In this document: one piece after another, positions 36,101 through 48,500 of the stretch
Layout: each line of letters starts with the position of its first letter
Numbering within the stretch: the stretch's first letter is position 1
DNA from: Tenebrio molitor
Taxonomy: Eukaryota > Arthropoda > Insecta > Coleoptera > Tenebrionidae
Direction: 5' to 3'
Assembly: GCF_963966145.1 (NCBI RefSeq)
Contig: NC_091055.1
Span: 8,804,001 to 8,868,000, forward strand
DNA length: 64,000 nt
Notes under the pieces: generated by a model
Seen by the model: only the letters and a program-made list of their open reading frames with translations
Databases searched by the model: none
Told to the model about the DNA's origin: nothing
Translations under genes and position numbers: made by a program

Positions 36101-38078
36101 ACCGATACTGGAGCACCGGAATTAGACGAAGACGGTTACGTCATAAGACCTAACGTGCCCCACAGTTGGAACAACGAAAAAGGAAGCTTTTATTCCTCAT
36201 CAGACTCGGATACTGGTAAATTAAAAAAAAATCGTTTTTCACGCACCATGGTCGAAATTTCCATTACAGACGACGAACGAGAACGAAAAATCCATGTTGA
36301 AATAAAGCCTCTAAATAACGGATCTGCACCCATGTCAGCTTCAGTAGACGAATTACGAGCCACCGTAGAAAATTTATATTTATCACCAGTAGGAGGCACT
36401 TATGGGCGACGCGGTTCAAATCTAGACAACCAAGATATGGCAATGAAGCGTTCTCAGTCTGTCTCTCAACAGCTCGGTAAACCAAGTAGTGACTTGTTAG
36501 GTCTAAGTTTCGTGCAGAGTCCCAACGCTTCCAATTCTTCTACTCCCACAAGTTCGCACCCTTATGCGCCGTTACAGAGCCCCTCTCAGTTGGCCCTGAA
36601 TTCTCCAACTCTCTCAGTTTCATCTAAATATGCAGGTAATTGAAATTTTGTTGGAACACATCGCAGGATTCAGACACCGTTTTGTAGATTTAGGCGATTT
36701 GTTATCCGAAGACGGTGAAGTTCCGACCGGTGGTGCTACAAAACAGCCTTTGCGTCAAACTCCGACTCCCACTTCTGGGTACATGTCGATTCCTAGACCT
36801 CCATCTCGTCGCTCGGATCCTTCTCGACACATTAATCAGAGCAATATTTCGAGGGCCGACAGCATCAGCAGCTTGGAATTCCGCACTGCTTGTGTTCCCG
36901 TGGGGGTGTCGAGGGGACCCTCTCCACTCACCATCGGAATGGCCGACACTATTCCTCTAGCCGTTGCTTTCCACGAGATTGTTCACTCGTATTTTCGCGG
37001 TGCCGACGAAACAAGGTATTTGACAAGTGTTGTTAAAACGAAACTGTTGCAAGCATCGCTGGTATTGCGGGCGATTATTTAACGTCGTTCTAGGTGTCAA
37101 GTAAAGATGTCAGGTGAAATGATGCTGTCGTTCCCCGCCGGTATAGTTACTATCCTAGCTAATAACCCAAATCCGGCTAAACTGGCCTTTCGTGTGAAGA
37201 ACACACAAAGACTCAGTAGTATTTTACCAAATAAGCAATTAGTAGCAATGTAAGAACGCTTTCTTCTTACGTCGACACAAAATTAATTTGGTTTTTGCAG
37301 TGATAATGGACAATCAGCAGCAGATAGTTTAGTTTTGGAATTTAACATGTCTGCTTTAAGTGCACTGTTGAAAAAGCAATCAGAACAAAATCCTAGCGCT
37401 TCATATTTTAATGTAGATATCTTGAAGTATCAGGTCAGTCGTTTTAGTTGGGGTCACTCAAAGATACCACTTGTTTTTTCAGATCAAAGCTAAGTCGGGC
37501 GCAAATTCGTGTCCCTTTCAACTAGTGGCCTATTGGAAATGTACGAGTTCGCATACGGATTTAAAGGTAGATTATAAATATAATTCTCACTCCATGAGTT
37601 CTCCGACACCGTTGCTGAATGTGACCGTGGCCGTTCCCGTCGACGGTGGTGTTAAGAATCATCAGTTGAAACCCGCGGCTCAGTGGTATACTTGAGCGGT
37701 GGCATTGGTGGGTCTCGATTTGATCGGAGGAGTTGCAGGTTGGCCGACACCAATCGAGTGATATGGAAGTTTACGGAGTTGTCTCAACATTCGGAGAATC
37801 ACGGAGTCGGCTCTATGTTGGGTCGTTTCGATTTAGAAAACGGACCGAGCGCACCGGCTACGATTTCAGCCGGATTCAACTGTGAAGGTACGACTTTGTC
37901 AGGAATCGAGTTCCAGTTGGTAGGGTCTGGTTACCGACTATCTCTAGTCAAAAGACGGTTTATATCTGGTAAATATATTTGTGATGGCGATTTGAAATAT
38001 AGTTCAGGTACCGGCACGCCCTCTACTGGATCTGCTGCAGCGAGCACTGTTTCCTCCACAGGCGATCCAAATTGCTAG
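33111..38078 (+). CDS. Fcho: FCHO (F-BAR domain only) endocytic adaptor
   Basis: Membrane-bending adaptor that helps start clathrin-coated pits and binds AP-2. Fourteen exons: 33111-33140, 33238-33329, 33385-33601, 33655-34108, 35236-35403, 35465-35564, 35917-36006, 36064-36215, 36270-36635, 36667-37015, 37094-37249, 37301-37433, 37483-37685, 37739-38078. They join in phase to 949 residues. Residues 1-265 form the F-BAR domain (MTVDFNDYFW, then GEKNNGFDVLYHNMK and LGTFAPLWQVLK-like text), a helical coiled region ending in GPERPG. A serine/proline-rich linker with DEDGYVIRP and SFYSSSDSD follows. The C-terminal 270 residues are the mu-homology domain (DTIPLAVAFHEIVHSYFRG to LVGSGYRLSLVKRRFISGKY). 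Exon 6 ends in a weak donor (AAGTGTAA). A 54-base intron at 36216-36269 has no in-frame stop. Confidence 0.94.
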
Positions 38079-38213
38079 CATTCCCACATATCACATGTGC
38101 AATATAGTTCATATATAACCTTTAAATTTGTACGTCAACTATTTTTATTTATGACTATTTCCATGTTATATAGCATATATATTATATATAGTTTATGAAG
38201 CTATTTTATAATC

Positions 38214-38219
38214 AATAAA
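38214..38219 (+). terminator. Polyadenylation signal AATAAA (Fcho)
   Basis: Canonical AATAAA 136 bases after the Fcho stop, the first on this strand. Confidence 0.65.
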
Positions 38220-39042
38220 GATTTTGTAAAGGAGACATTCTCGTTTGTTTTTACGTATTGGCACATCTCGAGAACGTGAACAGAAAGTGGAACGGGTGAA
38301 GGATGGTGGAATAAAAAACACATGTTAACAGAAACTTTTATATAACTCTTTACTGTATGATTAATAATAATAAATAATATAAGTGCGTTCGATGTCACTA
38401 AATTAACCAGAGTTGGCAAGCAAACGCATCTACACAAAATATATGAATATATGTCAACCATAGATAGTTTCGTCTGACTTCCTTGTGGCAGAAAACACGA
38501 GTGCACTGATTAGAGATCACAAATTTTTGTATAAAGGGGACGTCCATAATTTACTGAACGAAATTGATTTTCTGGCACCTTGACGGATTTATAAACGGAT
38601 GGCATGGAACATAAGCAGTTGTTGATTATTACAAAGGTAAAGCTGGGCAAACGACTCAAATAAGGTTCAGCAAATGGCGCGATGTAGCCGTGGTATATAT
38701 TAATCGCGTTCTTGTCCTTGCAAAACATACACCACGGAACTAGTACAAAACCATGTTGCCATTACGAGCACCAACAGTTTCTGGCTACTACCCTGTTGAA
38801 GGAATGAGCATGGTGCTCATTTTGCACGAGTCTGAGATGGAACCATCGTACGACTACACTGGTGCTGGAGGACCGACAAGCGGTCCTCGGATGCTCTACC
38901 GTTGATTGAAGGTCTCTCAGCTGGAACACAATTTCCCAAATAACCATAACGGCCGATGACTTTCGAGTCTCGATCTGGTAAGACCAAAAACTGTTTATCC
39001 TTCCAGAAGACGTCGAAAGTCATCAAAGTGCGAAGTCACGAG
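38220..39042. other. Unresolved interval between Fcho and Mdm1
   Basis: Several open frames overlap here on both strands, including minus-strand 38510-38728 and 38817-39026 and a plus-strand frame from 38753 of 50 codons. None matches a family I know, and overlap on both strands argues that most are chance. G+C content is higher than in ordinary intergenic DNA, so an unrecognised exon or non-coding transcript is possible. Confidence 0.4.
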
Positions 39043-39050
39043 TATAAATA
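39043..39050 (+). promoter_or_regulatory. TATA box candidate TATAAATA
   Basis: TATAAATA on the + strand lies in moderately GC-rich sequence and is followed about 28 bases later by CG-rich sequence suitable for a start site. It precedes the candidate exon at 39320-39395. Chance occurrence is possible. Confidence 0.3.
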
Positions 39051-39319
39051 GGTAATCGAGTATCGACGCGACGCGATGCGATACAAACAAAACGTGGGGT
39101 TGTAGTTAATAAATGTTTTGTCGAGGCCACCCTGCGGTGACCTTTTAATTCGAGCGTTAGTTTCGAGTAAATAGAAATGTGTTGTTGAGTCGGTTATTTT
39201 TGCCGCGAGATCGATAGGTTTAACGGGGTCGGGGAGTGGACACTCCTATTACCCCCAAAAGGGAACGTTATAATCGACCGATTGCGCAATAAAATTGCCG
39301 AATACTTGCCTGTGCAGCG

Positions 39320-39395
39320 ATGACTCTGCCCTGGCCCGAGTTCATGCTTTCACTGCTAAATCCATACCTAAAGCAACATAACCAAATGGAATACG
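39320..39395 (+). CDS. Candidate first coding exon, product unknown (partial)
   Basis: The ATG at 39320 opens a 25-codon reading, MTLPWPEFMLSLLNPYLKQH then NQMEYG, which ends at a good donor, G|GTAAGC. The residue pattern looks like a real amphipathic N-terminus, but I do not recognise the protein and could not place a following exon. It lies antisense to the 3' end of Mdm1, 24 bases past its stop. A continuation would run inside Mdm1 introns. It may be chance. Confidence 0.25.
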
Positions 39396-39418
39396 GTAAG
39401 CAGAAATCGGGTCCAAGT

Positions 39419-42400
39419 TTACGACATGCCTTGTTCCTTATTTTGATCGGTTAAAGTCGGTGGGGCAGATTGGGCAATAGGAGGGGGTACATCTGGAGGA
39501 GTCCAGGCTTTTACTTCGCTATGAGGTCGACTACTGATGTCCCCTGAAACACGATACTTTCTTTGTTAATTATTGTCACGGAAGTGACAGTCTCGCGCGT
39601 TTTTACCCTCCCTGACGTTTTGCGTGACCGTAAAAGTTTTTCCGGTGTCCAGTGGCACAGTCCAGTTGACGGGATCAGGAGAACGCATCAAAATTTGTTC
39701 GGGAGATTTAACTCTGGTAGGCTCCGGTGGCGACTTCACCACCGGTTCGCAATCAATTATTTCCGGAGCTTCAGTTCCAGTCGCAGTCTTCACTTCGGTC
39801 TCATTAATTTCTGCTTTTGGGGGATCCGCTAATGGTACACACACAATATTATTTTATTAAGAGTATCACCGAGGCGGCTCCGGTTAAGAGTAACAATGCG
39901 TGTGCCAAGGATCGTGCCTTAGTTCTTACCTCCTGAACTTCCTTTTTCTAACTGTTTAGACCCTAGTTTTTGCTTAGAGAAGTCATTAGTGTTTTGAGAT
40001 TTTGAATTAGCTTTGGCCAATCTGTCGTCTTCGGTTTTAGAGGGAACCGAACTATGTTTATATCGGGATGAGGCAGTGGTGTTCAAGGATGCTAAAACAC
40101 CGGAAATTCGTTACTAACAGTACAATCGCCACACACGGTGCAGTCGTTCATTTCCAAACAGTTGCAGAAGCAATAATACCGTGAAAGGTCATCTTATAGT
40201 TTTTTTTTCCTACATGCAATATAAGATGTGCTTCCAAAGCGCTGCACACATTCACGGAAATAAAAAAAAAAAATGATGTGAGGACCGAACTGAATTTTGC
40301 ACGTTGAAAGCGTTTGAATATTGCAAAGTGAAATGAGCCAAGCCAAACATCACGAGTCTTGGCACACACTGACGATTTAATCACATGCTGGAGCTTACAA
40401 GGTCGAGGTCTTTTGATGCAAGCTGGATTTGTCGAAGATTTTCTTTCTTTTACAGTGGCGGACCTTGACTGGCGCTTTGGCGAACGCTTCTCAGTTGTGT
40501 CTGTTATCGGACCGACAGATTGTGACCGTACTGCAAAAGTAAAACCACAACTTTGCGCAAATTTCCTATCAGCGCTGACTTACAGTTCTTCGGACCTGTT
40601 TTCGGTGCTTTCTGATTATGACGCTTCAGCGACGACGATTTCAGCGGCGAATTTTTCTTCGGGCTGTTCTTCTGGGAACCTCTCGAGTCGTCGTCCTTTT
40701 TCGGAATAGTCGGTTCGAGCTTTTCTCTAGTCGGGGATAAAATTAAACCGTCGAATTCTACGAAACTACGATTTTAAATCAAATTCTCGCTAAGGTTACG
40801 GATCGTACCTGTACCTCCGGTTGTTCTTTCTAAATGATGTCTGATCATATCTCGCACAATTCTAGCAGAATTTTCTGCGTTTCGAGCCGCCTTCGACGGA
40901 GAAGTTTTGTTGTTATTATCTACTTCCTTCTCTTCTTTTGTATAGGACTTGTGTGTCATGGAAGCGAGAGATAAGGCTGATAGAGAACTTCTCCGTGAAA
41001 CTTGATCCCAAAGTTCAACTTGCTTATTGTATATATCAGAAAGCCTATCTGGAGCAAGTTCACTACCCCAACCGCGGTGCTGTCACAAATATTCACATGG
41101 AATAAATCGTTTCGGACGTGCAAAATTGTTTTTAATCAGCGCATTGTGTGTAAGGCATTCAAAAAGGCATACACCCTCACCCTAAATCAATTATTCACAG
41201 ATGCTTTCTAAATACAACAAGTTGACAAATTGGGATTGATAGTTTGTTTGATCGATCGTATCGTGAAAATTGCTTTTTTTACGATGAACGATCGCTCCTG
41301 CCCTCTTAATTTCTACCAAATAAAAAACGAAAAAAGACGTTCCGTTAATTTGCGGCTGTTTGTGTCAAGTGGAACAGACGATTTCGCAATGTTAGAGATA
41401 AATCGTGTTGATTGTGTCAACTTCGTTTCCAAATTGAACAAATGAATCGTTGAAGAATCAAAAGAAATTTTCTGGTCGATCGGTTTCGCATTCGAAAACG
41501 GTAAAAGCGAGAGAGAACGGTTTGTAAAACAATTTCGGCCTCATTTATGATTCATTTATACTTTGGACATCGCATGGAATACAAATTAGGTAGGGTCGTG
41601 TGCGCGACATGGAAGGCAAATCGAGATAATATGTATATTTTCGTAACGAGCAAATGGCGCAGAAATCGGAGAGAAGATGACAGGAGAGACGGGTCCATTA
41701 CGTTTGATGTCATACCTTATATTCTCCGGCTTTTTTACGCAATTCTACGACTTCCCTGTACCAGGAGTCGTTCTTCTCGTACTGCGGAGGCAAAGAGTTT
41801 AGTCCTCCTTGATCGTCGGCGTCCTCGGCAGAAGCGCCACGCTTAGTGAATCGGCCTTCGGAGTATTCGTACTGGGAGAAGGGTCTAAACTTCTTCTTGT
41901 ATTCGGTATTGAATTCATCCTTGAATATGTGAGTCTTGTCTTCACGAGTATTTCTTTCATCGACTAATGGTTCGAGTTCACTGGCTGATAGTGCATTATG
42001 GCGGTTTAGGGTGTAAGTAATGCGGGGAGAGGAGAGTTTGATGCTTACCATCCTTGTTTTCCATATCGATGCGTTTTTTGTGCACCATAGCATTGGTGGC
42101 CGGTTTTAGGGCTCCCATCGATTGGGATTTACGAGGTGCCGAAGAACCGGCGGCATCTCTACGTGAAGTGTGCCCTTGAGGCCAAGCGAATTGGAGTCTA
42201 TATTCAGTGCTAATTTTGGAAATGGCCTTCCGGAGAAGTCCGGTTTCGCGTCCCTGGAAAGAAAGGGTTATGGACCGAGGGGGTTGCGGATGGTAAGATC
42301 AAAGCGGATGAAGGGGTGTGTGAGCGTGTCGCGTGTGTCTTATTATTACCATGTTCTCCAAATCGGGGTCCGATTCCCTACGCCGCTCCCGCTCCCGCAT

Positions 42401-43563
42401 GCCGTCCCCGTAGGCGCCACAGCGTGGTCCCTCCGACTTGCTGCGCCGGGAAGGCCTCCAGTGCGGGCCTCGCTCCTCCGACTGCAATTAAAATGAATAC
42501 ATTTTCTTACAGTCATGCCTTCGAAACGGAAACGTATTCATTTTAATAAGGCGATACGGCCAGTTCTGTCAGTTCGAATGTACCGTCGCATGCAGCACTG
42601 ATCCCGCTAATGGGCGCTGACGGCTTCTTACTGGACTGATTGCCGGGGGTGGCCCTCCATCGATCCCCTTTCGATCGATGGCCGACAGTCCGGACAGTCG
42701 GGATAATCATGCAGGCAAGGCGGAGAGAGCAACTTGGTCTACTGGACTTACGGGTTTTGGTTTAACTAACGACAACGCCTCGGGAGCGGCGGCGGGTGCA
42801 ATCACTACTTGTGTCTTGCGATTTTGACTTGACGGCGGTCATATTACGCACCAAAGTGATTATAGCCTTATAGCCTTGCCACTCAATTTTCAACATGAAC
42901 GGACTTACGTTTGCGTTCTAGCTGGATTCGTTACAGTAATATGAATAGAGATGATCTATGGCCTACAAGTACTGTGGAAATGTGGTCTACTTTTGAGCGA
43001 CGCGCGACTGTTTATTAAGACCAGATGCAGAAGTGCGTGCACGATTTCTATAATGCTTACTTACCCTAGCTCTAGATTCGGTGTTGCACATTCCGTTCGC
43101 GGTGATCTCTCCGTCGCTGATCAAAAATTCGTGATGGCGATAGGCCAGGTCCGGGTACTTCTTCCTCCGAGGCATCGCGGGTTCCAGTTTTGGCACTAAA
43201 CCCACAAATTTAATCATGCCAAATTTCAACCGCCAGACTCACGAAATCGACTTACATTCGTTATGAACGTCGTCCTCTTGTTTGGAGGACTGTTGACTAT
43301 CAGTTTTTTCGCCTAAAAGCGAAGACGTGATTAAGTGATGTCTGGGGGCGTTATCGATTTGGTAAACTGTCACGTTAAGAGGCTTACCGGCGGCCGGAGC
43401 GGCGTTGGGCTGAGGCGGTCTCCGCACCACTTCTTGTCTGGGTCCCGTGTACTCGTGCCATCGGTAAGTACTCCGGTACTCGGAGTGCAGCTGCAACTCG
43501 ACACCGTCGTCAAACTGGAAAGACGTCGGAAACATTGCTCGTTCTTACCTTATCGACAGGCAT
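39419..43563 (-). CDS. Mdm1: MDM1 nuclear/centriolar microtubule-binding protein
   Basis: In vertebrates MDM1 binds microtubules, sits in centrioles and negatively regulates centriole duplication. Fourteen exons (5' to 3'): 43549-43563, 43388-43514, 43256-43312, 43065-43195, 42752-42814, 42350-42481, 42049-42253, 41716-41984, 40809-41079, 40584-40757, 40399-40530, 39930-40091, 39607-39828, 39419-39543. They join in phase to 694 residues, near the human length. The protein carries the family's SEY-type repeats: SEYRSTYRWHEY, STEYRLQFAWPQ and NTEYKKKFRPF. A conserved SWYREVVELRKKAGEYK follows, and the C-terminus has the diagnostic SPDPVNWTVPLDTGKTFTVT. The first coding exon is only 15 bases (MPVDK). 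The donor of the exon ending at 40809 is ambiguous by six bases (two in-phase choices). Confidence 0.92.
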
Positions 43564-45546
43564 CGACGGGCAAGCTCTGCACAAATTCCAGAATGAGCCA
43601 ATCATCAGGTCTAATGAGTGGACACTTGACTTTTTTTCAGGTAATCTTCGGGCCAAGAAGCCATACACCGGACGAATCCGCGTCCGGAAGACTTCCGGGG
43701 TCAGCCAGAAACGCGAGAGGAGACGGCGTAGGTCGCGAAAACTTAACACCGAGCCAGCAGACTCGACGGACTCGAGAGCTCGTGCAGCATGACAGGAGCC
43801 CCACCTTATTGGCAATCCGTGCTCTGGTCGACGGCTCAAGTCAACCTAGGAATCAATAGACGGGCGCCTGCTCCATGCAATTCTGTCGTTGCGCCACTTG
43901 CGCTACTGTTTTTTTCCTCCAAATCCAATTGCGTAACTTAGAGCGCCATCCACAAAAAGGACTTTGAATTACAAAGAAAGCTTGATGGACTCTATTTCAA
44001 TTCTATTCGGTCGCGTTCATTTCAACTTCGTTCCACCATAAAGAACGGAGAATTAACCTGAAACCAACCGACCCCTATTTATGATCGAGAATTGCAATGT
44101 TTTCGAATTCTATGGTGCGAGGTCGACGACCCTAGATTGGCAGAATGTCATTCTCTGGATATGAAGGGCGAACGGTCGGCCGAGACGTTCTGACCTCTCA
44201 CCCCTCTTTATCAGTTTTTTATTTACTCCTACGACCCCATTCCGTTCCTTTCTGAGGTATTTCGCTCGCTCGAATCCCTCTTCACAAAACCTAATTTTTA
44301 TCGAATTTATGGAATTCCTAAATTAAAATAACGGCAGAAGCTAAATCAAACTTTTCCAAGACACTCAAAGTTCTTCCGTTCGTATTCATAACTCTAATCA
44401 AGATAAAGTTACAATGTCTGATGGGCGTTCGCCAGGGTCTTTTCTTATTCGTTGTTACCTCGTTGGCGAAATACCGTTCTATCGATCAGATTCGGAATCA
44501 GTCTTTTTTTAAAATCGATTTAAAAATAATTGCATGCTCAAGACTTACCTACTTATAAGTCATTAAAACCAAAATCATTATACTATTATATGTATTTTAA
44601 ATACTTTATTCCTCGATTAACTGTAAATTATTGCTATTAATAGAAATTTTCCTCATAATCTCATTTATTATGTAAATAATGATCGATACGGCATTAATTG
44701 AAATTAGAAATAAAAAATCAATGAACCTAAGGTGAATATACCACGTTCAATATTTTTCCATCTGCAAAAACGAAACATCGGCAACGTCAGGACAAGGTTC
44801 CCTAAAATTCAGTCTTTTCCAAAGGTCAGACATTATCTATTCCGATAATATTGTACAATTTGTAACTATATTACTTTCTTACTTTCTCTTATCGATTCTA
44901 TATTTGTAAATAAAAATCTAATCTTTTAGTGGTGCAAAAAAACAAACAGATTTATAAAATATATTGATTTCACTTTAGAACATGAAACTATAAACTGTAT
45001 TATAGTACGTATTTTTATTATTATTATTAGAAAATTACGAAGTGTCGAATTCTTTGTTAATAAACAAACCATCTATGAGAAAATGAGACGCCATTTGTTT
45101 ACAGTTGACGTAAACCTTTTGTATTAACTTTCCTTGCTTAATTAAAGTGACAAATAAACAATTCAGACAAAATGAACTGCTTCAAATAGAATAGTGATAA
45201 TCATTCCATTCGTGTTGGTTATTTAAAGCAAATAAATGTCTGCTGTGAATGGAACATGCCTTGATTATATTGATTGAAATTTCCGACCAGTCTGTAGATT
45301 CGAAGCATTCCTGATTGATTTTAGCAAATATCTCACCTGACACGAGAGCGACAACATTGGTATATGGTAAACTGATTAAAAAATCAGATAAAACTGGATA
45401 GCATCTCGAGTAAATATAAACAATTTATTCGATAAAGTCACAAATGCGCGCTGAGCCAGTACCCGGCTAGTACGTTCGTTCCTTAACACTCCGTCAATTG
45501 CTTTAACCTTGATAACTCAGTACTTTTATCAGTCTGATTATTTAAA
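43564..45546. other. Divergent intergenic region between Mdm1 and Dhcr24
   Basis: The first part is moderately GC-rich and includes the Mdm1 upstream region; the rest is AT-rich with no gene seen. It must hold both promoters. A GATAA-type word is present near 45512 shortly before the Dhcr24 start. Confidence 0.5.
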
Positions 45547-48500
45547 ATGGCCTACAAACCGGATGGCCTTTTTGAATATATCCTAATCAATTACAGATGG
45601 GTGTTCGTTTGTTTGTTTCTTCTCCCTGCATCATTTTTCTTTGACATTTGGTTGTACTTTCGAAACTGGATTGTTTTTAAACTGAGCAGCGCTCCCAAGC
45701 AACACAATTCCAAAGTCAAAGACGTACAAAACCAGGTAAGCTGAACCCGTTTCCACATTTTGAATAAATACCGCGCGTCAACGATGCGTTTGTTTTATAG
45801 TAGTTTATTTGACGAGTTTGTGTGTAAATTGGGCCTTTTTTGGCACGCGTGGGCCATTTTAAAACGCGAGTGAAACGACCGTTTTAAAGGCCCAGGAGTC
45901 CCAAAAAAGGCCCAATTTACACACGAACAAGTTCAATACAACGTTTTTTTGTTCGACGAGCCCTTTAAAGGCTCCAAATCGCTTAAAACCTTTAAAATTA
46001 GCTTGACGTTTCGTTTTGACAAGTTGTGACATTTATCAAAATCCGTTCACATGGGAGAAAATTCTCAAATTCTGACAGTGTCGAACAAAAAAAGAAATAA
46101 TTATAATTAAATACAACAGTTCTTTAAAAACTTCTGTGTATACATCTCACGTTGATTGATACTGTTTAAGGTGACAAATTGGATCAAAAATGGAAAAAAG
46201 CAGTTCATGTGTACCGCCAGACCCGGTTGGCAAACTGTATCATTTCGAAGACCTAAATATAAGAAGACAATGTACAATATCAAAGTAAACCTTGTAGACG
46301 TTCTAGATGTGAATTTGGAAAAGAAGGTAACATGGTACAACTAAGTGGGTCTGTAAAAACAAATTTTTAAGAACAGACGGTACGTGTGGAGCCTCTGGTT
46401 ACGATGGGTCAGCTGACCGCAACCTTAAACCCTCTGGGCTGGACCATTCCTGTGGTCCCGGAACTCGACGATTTGACAGTTGGAGGTTTAGTTATGGGCA
46501 CCGGAATTGAATCATCCTCGCACAAATTCGGATTGTTTCAACACGTTTGTGTGGCATACGAACTAGTTTTGTCTGATGGTAGCGTTGTAACATGTTCGGC
46601 CAAAGAGAATTCGAATTTGTTTTATTCGGTACCTTGGTCGTACGGAACTTTGGGAATATTGACGGCTGTTGAAATTAAACTGATACCGGCTAAGAAATAC
46701 GTCAGGTTGACCTACCAGCCTCTCCAGCAACTGGAAGAAATCTCCCGTGAGACAGAATTGGCAAGTAAAGACTCTAAAAACGAATTTGTCGAGACTCTGG
46801 TGTATAACAAAGACGAAGCAGTACTGATGACGGGGAATCAAATCGACACAGTTGAAGATGACAAGGTAATGGAGTGTAGTCGAGGATTATTTAGTTGTTT
46901 GTGAATTTTAGATAAATGAAATAGGTAAATGGTACAAGCCGTGGTTTTTCAAGCACGTGCAAGCTATGTTGAAGAAAAATAAAACAGTCGTGGAGTATAT
47001 ACCGCTGCGTGATTATTATCACAGACACACCAGATCTATATTTTGGGAACTTCAGGTTCAGAACTGAATTTTTGACAGTTTAAAATAAATTTCGATTTCA
47101 CGTATTTTAGGATATCATTCCTTTCGGTAATAACGTACTGTTCAGGTACTTCTTGGGATGGATCGTTCCTCCAAAAGTGTCGTTGCTAAAACTGACTCAA
47201 ACTAAAGCTGTGACCAAACTTTACGAAAACAATCACGTGATTCAAGATATGCTGGTACCAATAGAAACACTCAAACCTAGTATTGAAAAGTTTCATGAAG
47301 TACTCGAGATATATCCGATGTGGGTCTGTCCTTTCAAGCTTCCTGCAAATCCGGGGATGGTACACCCTCCAAAAAATCCGCGAACTAACGAAACACCTCC
47401 GATATATGTTGATATTGGGGTTTACGGGGTTCCCAAAGCTACCAACTTTTCAGCAAGACAATCGACGAGAGAAATTGAAAAATATGTCATGAACGTCAAC
47501 GGGTGAGTAGGCTTCTGTTGAAAATCCTATTTAAAAAGAAATTTGGTAGGTTTTTCAAGTCGTTTTTTTTTGCTTTTCATATTTAAGAAAGTCCAAATTG
47601 TTATCAAAAATTGTTAAAATTCCTTTGTAGAATTTTTATAACCAATTTTAGCAACGTTTTCACTTTTCAGTCAACAATCGTATCCACTTTTTTAGTTTCT
47701 ACGTTTTGTACAGATACTTTCAATTTTTTTTATAGTACCTATTTAGTAAGAATATACCATTTTAAGTAAGGTTATGTATTTGAAGGAGATGTCAAAGACG
47801 ACCTGCGTTTGTAAAAGAGAAGAAGCAAGGCCTGCTTGAACACACATTTTTTTGAACGCTCGTTATTTACATTGATTAATACGGGGTGATCAACAATGAC
47901 TGAGTCTGTTGGCAATGAACCAGTTGAAAAGTGCTGGTGTTTTTTGTCTCGTAATTTGCGGTGACTGAATTTTTTAACTTGAGACGACACTAAAAACATT
48001 TTTGGTTATGCCGGTTATGTTTATGCTACATATTACAAAAATGAATCTTTGATGGTAAATTTCAAATTTGCCAAATTTCATTGTTACCAACAGACTCAGT
48101 CATTCTTGATCACACCGTATAATATGTCATTCCATATTTTATAGTCTTCTTTTTTATTCTAGATCTGTAGTAAAATTTGACGAATTGTTTTTTGACTTAA
48201 GGTTTATAAGAAACAATTACTTACATAAAACTGTTATTTGTTAATGTTAAAATTATTAACATTTATGACACTCATTTTAGGTTTCGTATTGAGAACAAAA
48301 GATGAGTGACTGTATCATATGTTAATCATTTCGAACGTTCGAATCATCACTGTAACCTTGTAAAAACCGCATTTCGATAACTTTAATAACAATGCCGCTA
48401 TCTTACTCATTTACTATTGGTCGAGAAGAGACCAGTTTTACAAAATTCGCATAAATGAATCGGAATAACTTGCGAATATCGCACTTTATGACGAATAATT

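Noticed and set aside
43335..43859. 174-codon + strand frame opposite Mdm1 exons
   Set aside because: Antisense shadow of Mdm1 exons 1-2 and its promoter.
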